Positions 11,701-21,187 of a DNA stretch of 64,000 nucleotides are shown here, piece after piece. Position numbers and translations under genes: made by a program. Numbering within the stretch: the first letter of the stretch is position 1; the number at the start of each line of letters is the position of its first letter. The notes beneath the pieces are model-generated. The model was not told the origin of the DNA. It saw nothing but the letters and a program-made list of their open reading frames with translations, and made no database searches. Location of the stretch: assembly GCF_034140825.1 (NCBI RefSeq), contig NC_089044.1:22746001-22810000 (forward strand), given 5' to 3'. Origin of the DNA: Oryza sativa Japonica Group. Taxonomy: Eukaryota; Streptophyta; Magnoliopsida; Poales; Poaceae.

Positions 11701-11852
11701 CGAGGGAAATGGCGCGAGACCTGCGGGAAGTGGGCCGGCAGGTTGAGCTCGCCGGGGCGGATGTCCTCGTCGGCGGGCGCGTCCTGGTCCCTCGTCAGCT
11801 GCACGTACCTCGACGGGTGGCCGAGGCCGGCCTCCTCCGCCGCCGCCGCCAT
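8752..11852 (-). CDS. PLAC8-family cell number regulator (CNR6-like)
   Basis: Four minus-strand exons: 11852-11721, 11588-11474, 9627-9362 and 8946-8752. Phases match and give 235 residues. The N-terminus (HPSRYVQLTRDQDAPADEDI) and the block RRCCECGQQLPESYEAPADE strongly resemble maize/rice CNR6 proteins. The PLAC8 core follows: CWTGSFFPCVLFG, the EDIPWTTPCTCHAVCVEGG block, a second hydrophobic stretch (IGEGLVFSWWLFATYTGIF), RKYHLK, then PCDPCLVHCCLHWCANCQEH. The usual CPC signature reads FPC here (F89-P90-C91). Family members are small plasma-membrane proteins tied to organ size or divalent-metal (Cd, Zn, Ca) transport. Which of these applies is unknown. Intron 2 (1.85 kb) contains a LINE tail and a tandem duplication. 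Intron 3 contains a SINE-like element. A MULE lies 198 bp upstream of the start codon. Confidence 0.87.
9058..9249 (+). mobile_element. tRNA-headed SINE-like element with terminal inverted repeats
   Basis: A 192-bp insertion in intron 3 of the PLAC8 gene, flanked by a perfect 16-bp direct repeat CTATTTTCTAGAAAAC (9042-9057 and 9250-9265). Its centre (about 9115-9185) has a tRNA-like A box (CGCGCAGTGGG) and B box (GTTCGAATCC). Its outer about 50 bp on each side are inverted repeats (CTGGATATGAAAGGAGAGGC on the left, its near complement on the right). It ends in a T-rich tail TTTTCTTTT. The long target duplication and Pol III boxes suggest a retroposed SINE, while the inverted arms are unusual for one. 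Confidence 0.65.
10038..10360 (+). mobile_element. 5'-truncated LINE tail in intron 2
   Basis: The plus strand encodes VWKEHNAQVFDGKTISAVHL and a nearby stop, the C-terminal end of a plant LINE ORF2, then a short 3' end. It is flanked by an exact 16-bp target duplication AAGAAAATAACTGGGC (10022-10037 and 10361-10376). It is antisense to the PLAC8 host gene. The exact duplication suggests a fairly young insertion. Confidence 0.8.
10544..10599. repeat. 28-bp tandem duplication
   Basis: Two exact head-to-tail copies of a 28-bp unit that begins ACATCAATCACAAACC, in intron 2 of the PLAC8 gene. Confidence 0.9.
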
Positions 11853-12049
11853 CGCCTCCCGGAGAGCAGAGCGCTCGCGGAATCGCGATCTCGCCTCTCC
11901 TCCTCGCCGAGGATTTTGTTTGGGCGGCGGCGAGGTGGCGCGACGCCGACGAGCGCGACGACTGCGCGGGGTGTGGGTGCGATGCGACCGAATGCGAGTT
12001 CGACCGACCGACTCGTCTCCTGCTTCCTGGGCCTGATCCAAACAGGCTA

Positions 12050-13877
12050 GGAATAAGTTCACTTTGTGACCCTCAAAAGTGATCGAAATCTAATATGTGA
12101 CCCTAAACTACAAAACCGGATATCTCGACCCCCAACTCTTAAAACCGGTGCAATTTGACTCCCTCGGCGGTTTTGAAGGGCTGTTTCGCTAACGTGACGC
12201 CTACGTGGCAGTATTGACTCGGTCTTCTGTCCACGTGGCGTTGACGTGGCACTTAGGTGTCATTAGAATTAAAAAATATGTGCGGGACCCATTTGTCATT
12301 CAAAGCAAATTTGTGGACCCACTGACATGTGGGGCCCATATATTATCCTCTCTCCTCTTCATCCTCCTCCCCCTCTCTCTCTTCTCTCCCTTTCGCACGT
12401 CTGCAGGGACGGGAGCTGGAGCGCCGGCGGCGGGGAGCGCTGGAGGCCCGCAAGGCTCCTGCCCCTCGCGTCCCCCTCCTCCGCGGTCGCGCCATCATCC
12501 ATGCGAATTTGTTGCTCTGCTTGCCTATCTGCAGCTTTGCTCCGTCGGTCAACCCTTTGCTTGTTGGCTTGTCGCTTGATGTTAGTACATACTCCCTCTA
12601 TTTCGAAATATTTGACGCCGTTGACTTTTTTTAACATGTTTGACCGTTCGTCTTATTAAAAAATTTAAGTAATTATTACATCTTTTCCTAACATTTGATT
12701 CATTGTTAAATATATTTTTATGTAGGCATATAATTTTACATATTTCACAAAAGTTTTTGAATAAGACGAACGGTCAAACATGTGTTAAAAAATCAACGGT
12801 GTCAAACATTTCGAAACGGAGGGAGTACATGCACTGCCTGTTGCTACCGCTTGCTAACCGCAACCCTCATCTGTCGACCCTTGCCGATTGCCTCGGCAAC
12901 CAGCAGGAGAATGCTCGACACAGATGCCTCCCAACTCCCATGTGGTCGCGTCGTTGTCGGCCGGCTCGGCACGCTGACCGCGTCCATCAGCGGTACCACC
13001 GCCTCCCCCGCCCGCGCTGCTCCTCCCACTTTCAACGCCGTCGCCGCAGGTGCAGAAGAAGCCACCGTCGGATGCTGCCATCTTCGAGAGGATGCCGACA
13101 TGAGTCCGGTGACGAGACGCACAGCCCTTATGCGTTCGTGGGCGCGGCGGGAGAACGGCAGAGGCGGGTGCGTCGTGGCCGGCAGAGAAGGCGTGGAGCG
13201 CAGCGGTGGATAGTGCGGTGGCGGGGCCGAGGGTGGCGAGGCCGAGGATGGCGAGGACGCGGCCGTTTCTCGTGGCCCGTTTTCTTCCTCCCGACGGCCA
13301 ACCTTCCACGGCGGCCTCGATCTCCGCCGCCGCCGCTGCTCCGGCCCTTGCACGCACGCCGCCGTCGCCGCTTTGGCCCTGGCGCGCACGCCGCTGTCGC
13401 CGCTCCAGTGCCACTCCCGGGTCTTTGCCACTCGCGGGCCACTGCACCGCCACCGCCGGCAACGACACCATGGGGAGGGGCGGAGGAGGCTGTGGATGGG
13501 GTTGGAGGAGGCACCGGCCATCGCCGCTATCTCCCGTCCAACGCTCGTGGAGAGAAAGAGAGGGGGGAGGATATGATTTATGTGGGCCCCACATATCAGT
13601 GGGTCCCACCCGCACTTTTAGTGAATGACAAATGGGTCCCACCCATATTTTTTATTTCTAATGACACCTAAGTGCCACGTCATTGCCACCTGGACAGAAG
13701 ACCGAGTCAATACTGCCACGTAGGCAACACGTCAGCGTAACCGCCCTCCAAAACCGTTGAGGGAGTCAAATTGCACCGGTTTTAAGAGTTGGGGGGGGTC
13801 AAGATATCCAGTTTTGTGGTTTAGGGTCACGGATTAGATTTCGATCACTTTTGAGGGTCACGAAGTGAACTTATTCC
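12050..13877. mobile_element. MULE with captured GC-rich DNA (Pack-MULE-like)
   Basis: An 1828-bp element with long terminal inverted repeats of about 300 bp that start GGAATAAGTTCACTTTGTG. It has an exact 9-bp target duplication AACAGGCTA (12041-12049 and 13878-13886). The TIRs are the same family as at 4182. The inside (about 12400-12580 and 12830-13560) is GC-rich, gene-like DNA unlike the TIRs. This is the pattern of a Pack-MULE that captured host exon fragments. The open frames inside show no domain I recognise. A Stowaway MITE is nested in it. It lies 198 bp upstream of the PLAC8 start codon. Confidence 0.85.
12592..12825. mobile_element. Stowaway-type MITE nested in the MULE
   Basis: A 234-bp foldback with ends CTCCCTCTATTTCGAAAT and ATTTCGAAACGGAGGGAG, flanked by TA on both sides. 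Because it interrupts the captured segment, it arrived after the MULE had formed. Confidence 0.9.
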
Positions 13878-13886
13878 AACAGGCTA

Positions 13887-14755
13887 ACAGAACAATTGGG
13901 CCTTCGAAAGCCTTGCTCATAGACGGATTTGGCCCATTTAGGCCCATCCAAATATAGAGAAAAGATTGCACCGTAGGCCCACTAACGTTTGGGCCGCAAG
14001 AGGCTTCTTGTTCTCAATTTAGGCCCATCGGATTTGGTTCGCTTTCATTGGAAGCCAATTGGGAGAAAAACCGATTCGTTTTTTCATACGCACGTTTCTA
14101 AAAATGCTAAACGGTAATTTTTTTTAAAAAAAAATCTGTTTACTTCAAAAAATCATGCTAACTTATTTTAAAAATTGAAAATAATTAATACTTAATACAT
14201 TATACGCTAATGACTTATCACGTTTTGTGTCTTAATCTTCTCTTTTCACTTCCTCTCAAACACAGGAAGGGAGGGCTCGGTTTACCATTGCACCCTTTGA
14301 GGGTTTTCTCTATGCAATGAACTGGAGATGGGTAAAAGAGATTGAAAACAGAGTAATGGTGGTATTAATTATAAGTTGTAGTTAAAAGGCGTCACTCATA
14401 AACTCTTCTGTTTTTAAATTGAAAACCATCAAAGTTTTGTTCTAGATTTATAATATAGTAGTACATTTTAAATCTCTGTATTGATAACCTCTGCATATAT
14501 AATATATCCAACCTCGTATGTATGAGTATGGCACATTATTTGCTTTTAAGATTCTACATGATATTTCCCTCTCACACAACTTATACATGCACGCACACAT
14601 GCATTTAGACAAAAGTACATCTTGCACGCATTGATCTCTCTTGTGAGATCATATAGTGAAAAAAAATGAGCCGTGTTTTTCATCAGCGATCACATTAGCA
14701 AAATACACTTATACAGTATACACCACTAGTATCAATAAGATGAACTTGAAATGAA
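13887..14755. other. spacer with GGCCCA motifs and A/T-rich repeat copy 2
   Basis: From 13915 to 14030 several TAGGCCCA/TGGGCC motifs occur, as in plant housekeeping promoters, but no start codon context follows. About 14085-14275 is a second copy of the A/T-rich dispersed repeat seen at 7030. Confidence 0.35.
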
Positions 14756-15857
14756 TCTATTATATTATTAAAGGAATAGAAAAAGGAGTCTCCACGTTCG
14801 CTCTCATGGCCTAGAAATTCTCACATTAATCGGAGAAAAAGAAAAAGCAGAGTCCATATAGAAATACAATTTAGAAAGAGCTGAAATTCGGAATTAAAAA
14901 AATAAGAAATATTAGAAGAGGAGACTAGAGTCCATATAGAAATACAATTTAGAAATAATTGAAATTCGGAATTAAAAATATAAGAAATATTAGAAGAAGA
15001 GACTAGAGTCCATATAGAAATACAATTAGGAAATAACTGAAATTCAAAATTAAAAATAAGGAATATTAGAAGTAGAGTATAGAGTCCATATAGAAATACA
15101 ATTAGGAAACAATAGAAATTCGGAATTAAAAATAAGGAATATTAGAAGTAGAGTATAGAGTCCATATAAAAATACAATTAATACAATTAAGAAAAAAAAT
15201 AGAAATACGGAATTAAAAAATAAGAAATATTAGAAGTAGAGTATAGAGTCCATATAAGAATTTAAAACTAACTAAAATTCGGAATAAACATAGTAAAATT
15301 AAAAGTAAAGTTTTGAGTCCGTATAAAAATACAATTTACAAATAACTAAAATTCGAAATTAAGAAAAACATGGGAAGAAGAGTTTAAAGTCAATATAGAA
15401 ATACAATTTAGAAGTAACTGAAATTCGAAATTAAAAATTAAATAATATTGAGAGATGAGTTTAGAGTCCACATAGAAACACAATTAAAAATAATAAAAAT
15501 TCAGAAATAAAAATAAATAATATTAGAAGAAGAGCCTAAAGTCTATATAGAAATACAATTTACAGAAAATTCGGAATTAAAAAAAGAAATATTAAAAGAC
15601 GAGTCTAGAGTCCATATAGGAATATATATAATTTACAAATAACTAAAATTTGATATTAAAAATAATTACTAACCAACACGTATATAAAATACAATATGAA
15701 TATTACTCATTTGTAGTTTCGTAAAGTTATTGCAAAATTTAAAATTATGATATCATTTTAATATATTTGAATAATATAATGAGAAAACATATATGCTATT
15801 ATATGAGAGAAAATATAATGATGCTAGCCGAGCAATCTGCGCGGGTCACCATGCTAG
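14756..15857 (+). mobile_element. non-autonomous Helitron
   Basis: This 1102-bp element starts with TC (TCTATTATATTATTAAAGG) and ends with CTAG. A short GC-rich hairpin (CCGAGC, loop AATCT, GCGCGG, one mismatch) lies about 11 bases before the end. It sits between a host A and T with no target duplication. These are the standard Helitron features. It has no Rep/helicase gene. Most of its length is a tandem array. Confidence 0.82.
14849..15670. repeat. tandem array, about 11 units of about 76 bp
   Basis: The motif AGAGTCCATATAGAAATACA recurs near 14851, 14929, 15007, 15083, 15159, 15247, 15316, 15388, 15465, 15540 and 15609, each followed by CTGAAATTCGGAATTAAAAA-like sequence. Spacing is 68-88 bp. 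The first units are the most alike and later ones diverge. Confidence 0.9.
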
Positions 15858-16036
15858 TTCTTCAGTAAGACAAGTAAATCACATATATATACTTGTTGCC
15901 ATATATATCTACCTTAATTAAACCTTAAACTTTTCAACCAATAGCCTAGCTAGTCAATGCATGCTTGGCCTATGTACGTAGAGTACGTATACAAAGAGAG
16001 AAATAATGATCTGCTATTATAGTGCTAGGCTGCTAG

Positions 16037-18338
16037 CTACGAACGGAACCATCCGAGGTCGAGCCGGCCGGGCTCGTAGCCGCCGCCGGCGGCGGAGGAC
16101 GGCGGCGGCGGTGTCGCGCCGTCCAGCTCGCCGTCGGGCACCTTGGCGAAGCGGCCCTTCACGCGCGGCCGCATCTCGGCGTAGGCCTTGCGCGAGGCGT
16201 ACCGGATCTGCTTCTCGTATCGCCTCCGCTTCCTCTTCTCCTTGTACCGCATCACCTTCGCCTCCCGGTCCATCGCCGGGTCGCCGCCGCCGCCGCTCAG
16301 GCCGCCGTTGGCAACGACCGCCGCCGCCGCCGCGTGATCTTTCGGGATGGAGCTCACGGCGTCAGTGAACGTGCTCCCACAGAAGGACATCTGAAAAGAA
16401 AATCTCAGCTAATTAGTTACAGTTAATTACCTGCAGGTAGTTGACAGTTGACACACCGTTGAATACTTGACTTGAAAAATATAATGAACAGTACAAGTAG
16501 ATGAAGTTGCTTATAGACATGCATCATTTGTCACTGGATTTAGTAACTGGCTAACGTTCGTACTGCTACACAATTGGTATGCGTGTACGTGTATACACGT
16601 AGGTATACGTGCTTATATACACACACAAGTATATGGCCATTATGGCAACGTTTTCCTGATCGATCTGATTGCAGTATTACAGAATACAGATACATGAGGT
16701 GCACTTGTACCATTATAGTACTGGAGCTAGGCCAGATACATGCAACAAACCCCAAATCGCCAGGATGAACTAACTTGAACCTTTTGATCAGAATTATATA
16801 TAACTGAATCTTGCAGCCCAAAATTGACTAATATATATAAGCATGCATGCATGCCCCCTTGTGTTTTACTTTGATTTTTGACCGCACATCAAGCAGACTG
16901 GCAGACTGCAGACCGATTGTCGATTGTCGAAGATCATGAGCTCTTATGTCCAACAGCTTTATGAACTCTCTAAGGACAGAAATTAGCAGCAAGATACTCT
17001 AGCATGCATGAAATGAGAACCGGCGCTGGTATCAATTTACTTATATTATGGAGGCATTCTTGTTTTCGAAATTACAATGTAGGTAACTTATCATCGATCA
17101 TCCATGCACACAAATTCGGTTGCAGAGGTAACTGCTAGCAGTGTTAAGTATGGAAAAAGCTCACAAGATTGACCCTTCAAATTAATTAAACAGATGCAAT
17201 TAATCTGCAGATACAGTATGTCATCACAGAACATGTTTTTTTTTTCTTTTGAAAAATGACCGTTTTACTCTAGAATAATTGTAGCCATGCCATGCGTCAC
17301 TCAAATGACGAACTCCATCAGGCCCCACTGTACGTAATTTTTGGACACTACAAAATCAGGGGAACTTCTCTCAGCTTTCAGACACATTTGTTTTCTACAT
17401 TTATTTATTTTCAGGGAATGGTTTTTCTTTTCAACATTTCCCCAAATGAAGAGATATATACTTAGCTTACAACTGTCAAATCAATTCAGAATATAAGCTT
17501 TCAAGTGAAATTAATTTATATCGCCACTAGCTCTCAGCGACATGTTAATTATCTCTGAAAAGGACAAGTTAAAGCAAGGGTACAAATGGTGCACTGTTAT
17601 GGATCAGCTAGCTCTCCTAATAGGTTGGAGAGTGTTGGACCGATAAATTGACACCGTTTGACATTTCTGCCAACTAATTATTAATTTGCATGTGCGCAGC
17701 TATAATTTGGACGCAAAATTTAAAAGAAGTGTTTAAATTAATGGGAAATTTGAGGGATGATCAAGAGAGAGAGAGGGAGACGAATTCGAACCACTCACGA
17801 TTGTGCTGCTCGACGTCGCCGGGTTCCTGCCGCCGGCGCCGGCGCCGCCGAGGCCGAGGCTGGCCTCGAGCACCGCGGCGGCGGCCTCGCCTCGGGTGAG
17901 CGGCACGTCGAACGTGAGCCCGTGCCCCGGCTGGTACTGCGCGTACGCGTCGAACGCCTGCCGCTGCTGCGCCGCCGCCGCGCCGTTGCCGACCGCCATG
18001 GGCGCGGTTTGGCGGTGAAGCTGGTGGTCCGTCCCGCCGGGCGGCGCCGGGTCGTTGAAGAGCCACGCGACGCTGTCGTGGTCGTCGTGGCCGAAGAACT
18101 GGAACTCCTGCAGCCCGGCCGCCGGCTGGGCTCCTCCATCCCCTTCCACCGCCGTCTCCTCCACCCCCACCCCCTGAAAGATCGCCGGAAACCCCCGGTT
18201 CAGGTCCGCCGCGATCCCGCACCTCACCCCTCCACCTCCACCACCACCGCCTCCCCCACGCCGCTGATGCAGCAGGCACCCGCACTCCCCCACCCCTCCC
18301 CCACACACCCCGCACGCGGCGCCCGACGCCGCCGACAT
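16037..18338 (-). CDS. CCT-domain flowering regulator, Ghd7-like
   Basis: Two minus-strand exons: 18338-17799 (180 codons) and 16390-16037 (117 residues plus stop). They are joined by a 1408-bp intron at phase 0, giving 297 residues. The N-terminus [20 protein letters not shown] carries a single degenerate Cys-rich finger like that of Ghd7. [19 protein letters not shown] and [10 protein letters not shown] are shared with Ghd7-type proteins. At the splice junction the sequence reads [16 protein letters not shown], as in Ghd7. The CCT domain (about residues 225-266, [18 protein letters not shown] and [18 protein letters not shown]) is intact. Such proteins act in the nucleus with NF-Y subunits and repress or tune flowering under long days. 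This is a paralog, not Ghd7 itself. MGARARGG at 18362 is a possible longer start. Confidence 0.88.
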
Positions 18339-18832
18339 GCCGCCGCGCGCGCGCGCGCCCAAGCTAGCTAGCTAAAGAAAAACTACTACTAGCTAGCTAC
18401 CTAGCACCACCACCACTCCTGGAGTCCTGGGCTGTGTGGTGGCGCGCGGCTTGTTGGTTTGTGCAAGTAGGGAGGCACGAGCTCGAGGTCGATCGATCAT
18501 GTAGCGGCGCGGTGTCGCTGGCGTCGCGGCGCGTGTGTGGAGGAGAAGAGGCTAGCCAGCTAGGGCAAGGGAGGGGGAATAAGTACGCCAATGGGAGGGG
18601 AGGAAGAGATGTGAGGCGACGGGGGGATTTCCGACGTGGAGGATCCGGAGCCACCTTTCCGCCGGGATCATTTGGCGATTCCTCATTGGCTAGCTAGCTC
18701 GCCCCGCTCCGGCGCAAGATCCGCCCGGATCCTCTGCGCCCAAACGATGCAACACACACGATGAACCCCTGCTGCCACCGCTATCATAAAAAAAACACAG
18801 TACCATTGTAGGCGTCCACAACACGAGTACAC
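18339..18832. promoter_or_regulatory. promoter / 5' flank of the CCT gene
   Basis: A GC-rich flank with repeated CTAGCTAG words and a minus-strand CCAAT motif near 18590. I see no clear TATA box. Confidence 0.35.
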
Positions 18833-18835
18833 TCA

Positions 18836-19324
18836 AAGCAAGGCTAATAATACAACCGACCGGTTGGCTATAAGGTTCTTTGTAGCCTTTTCTCAGCCTA
18901 CTCATATAATAGTTAGCTCTTCACAATTAATACAAGGCCTACTTGTCTCTCTCACAGAGTTTCTTGGTTCTTGTGCCCAAGCCAGCTATAAGAGCAGGTA
19001 CAATAGCATGCTATAAGCCAGCTACAAACATATTTTAATGAGATAAAAGATGAGAAAGAAGAGCAGCGGGCTACAGATTGTAGCCAGTTGCAGCACGAAC
19101 TTTAAAACACAGTGTGTGTATGACATGTGTGACCATATATTAATAGTATAGTAAGCATCTATTGTATGAATTGGCTATTAGATTGGCTATAGACGAATTG
19201 GAGCTAGTAGTGGGCTACACTATTAAACTTGCTCTAAGTTTACAGTCTGCTTCTCCTCTCTCTCCTCTCTTCTCTCCTCCATCTCAGCATTTAGCCGTTT
19301 TATGGCCTACTATTATACTTGCTC
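18836..19324. mobile_element. outer MITE, interrupted by a second MITE
   Basis: The ends AAGCAAGGCTAATAATAC and GTATAATAGTAGGCC-type complement finish with GCTTGCTC. A 3-bp duplication TCA (18833-18835 and 19325-19327) flanks it. A complete Tourist-like MITE (18992-19234) sits inside, so the original element was about 245 bp. Confidence 0.6.
18992..19234. mobile_element. Tourist-like MITE (nested)
   Basis: A 243-bp element with ends GAGCAGGTACAATAGC and TATTAAACTTGCTC and TAA duplications at 18989-18991 and 19235-19237, the PIF/Harbinger pattern. It is closely similar in sequence to 43628-43868. Confidence 0.85.
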
Positions 19325-19327
19325 TCA

Positions 19328-20300
19328 TCTGCATGAACCCCTACCCCTATAAACGAAGACTAGACCGATATATCTTGAGATTGATAAAGTCATCACAGGT
19401 ATCTCGCTATCGATGGATACGCGTGTTATCTAGCACTAAAAAAGATAATTAGCCGTTAATGCAAGCACACATGTCAATTCTATATATGTCTTGAATTCAG
19501 GTGGGTTCTTTCGTTTGCCGCTGATTATAAGCCATAAGTTTATTAGTGACTAAACTTTTATAGTTAGTTTGTGAACCCTATGGCCGTTGTGCTGCTCCTA
19601 TGTTCTTTCATCTATAGCTAATTATATAAGCCATAGTGTTTACAAGCGACTAAATAATAATTTGTGTGTTAAACTTTTATATATGTGTGCTTTTAGTGAT
19701 ATAAAAGTTGATGCTCGAAAATAAACTGCGATGAAATACATTAAATAAACTATTGATTTTTTTATGGTTGAAGCAGATAAATTGAAGATCAAACGATGGA
19801 AGAACTATTCTTTCATGTTTTTTTTCTTCGTTTCTTCGTAGCATTTACACTTGTACCTTTATTTATTTGAACGGATGGTGGTGCTTGACACTGTTGAAAG
19901 TGTAAAGTAAGCTTGTGTGGTGGTTATTAGCTAGCATACCGATTTTGCGCGCGAATCGCAGTGATTTCGATTGCAGGTCTGCTCTGCAATGTCAATTAAA
20001 TAGGTGCATGTGACCAGACGATTATTGGCTGGGACATCGCCCGGCTAGTGATTTGGACGATCGATTCGGTAAAAGAGTTCACATCAAACAATATTTGATA
20101 TATTTTTTAAGGAAAGCCGGATAAATGAAGAAAATCAATCCATTCATCTCAACATACACAACTATTTATGTTTTTTTAAAGAAGTTAAGGTTTGGAATAG
20201 AAATGATTTATGATCGGTTGAGATAAAGAAAAAATATGAAGAGATTGAATATGTTAGAAGAAAATTATGATTGGTTGAGATTAAGTAGGTAGATGGAGAA
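19328..20300. other. spacer, no gene seen
   Basis: AT-rich intergenic DNA without a recognisable gene or element. Confidence 0.4.
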
Positions 20301-20440
20301 GATGCACTTGATGGTGCAGTGGCAAGCGATGTATAGTTTCAACCCTAAAATCTCATGTTCAATCCCTAATATTCTCACAAATTCTTCTTTAAGAATGTTT
20401 GGAGGGATGTTTTCCCCTCCAAATCTACTATTTTTTTAAG
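20301..20440 (+). mobile_element. possible tRNA-derived SINE remnant
   Basis: An A-box-like TGGTGCAGTGG (20312) and a B-box-like TGTTCAATCCC (20356) are 44 bp apart, followed by a T-rich tail near 20430. No target duplication was found. The call is weak. Confidence 0.3.
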
Positions 20441-20442
20441 TA

Positions 20443-20632
20443 AGCAGCTGGATAGATGGTTATATTTTAAGATAAAATTTAATCCTATATATATAACTAT
20501 ATTTTGAAATAGAATAAGTATGCATAAGTCTCTAGGAAGCAGCTGGATAGATGGTTATATTTTAAGATAAAATTTAATCTTATATATATATATAACTATA
20601 TTTTGAAATAGAGGAAGTATGTATAAGTCTTT
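20443..20632. repeat. 95-bp tandem duplication
   Basis: A unit starting AGCAGCTGGATAGATGG is repeated at 20443 and 20538 with few changes. The second copy has a longer TA run. Confidence 0.9.
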
Positions 20633-20861
20633 AAGAATTGTCGATATGTAGGTGAAATTGTGCTACAACTTTTAATTTGGGTCGCTGTCTTGAATGTTCC
20701 TAAAAGGCGTGAATGGAAATTCGAGTCCATAGATATCATCCACTCATGGCGGGAAAGGCTTGGCCGCAGATGATCCACGTTTTGACCACCGGGATATGGG
20801 GGCTTGATGTGTGGATCATATCGCCATTCCTCATCAACAACTGTACTACTACTACTACTAA

Positions 20862-21184
20862 GAGCAGGTTTAATAGTAGCGTCCATAGTTGGCTCCAATT
20901 TATTTTCACCTTAGTTACCGTCGATCCAAAAGCCAACACGTACATTAAGTAGTCTCTAAACTTTACGACATTTTCATATAAATACTATTCTACTATTTCT
21001 TTCTCAACCATAACTGCTCTCAGCGTGCTACAGGGATCACTTTTTCTTGAATTGTGTGTGCAGTCCGGCGACAGTTTAATCGTCAGCTTACCTTCTCTCT
21101 CTCGTTCCTTCTCGGTGCCAGCTCGTCATCCTATCAAACGTGGCAGTCCTATCACCGGTGTTTCAGTTGTTATTATACTTGCTC
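20862..21184. mobile_element. Tourist-like MITE
   Basis: A 323-bp element with ends GAGCAGGTTTAATAGTAG and TTATTATACTTGCTC and TAA duplications (20859-20861 and 21185-21187). The interior differs from the 18992 family. Confidence 0.8.
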
Positions 21185-21187
21185 TAA

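Noticed and set aside
12703-13671. Plus-strand 322-residue open frame and its minus-strand counterparts
   Set aside because: They lie wholly inside the MULE and cross the nested MITE, have low-complexity Arg/Pro composition and show no domain.
14849-15670. Regularly spaced repeats resembling a CRISPR array
   Set aside because: The units are contiguous, AT-rich and diverged, with no unique spacers, and they sit inside a plant Helitron.
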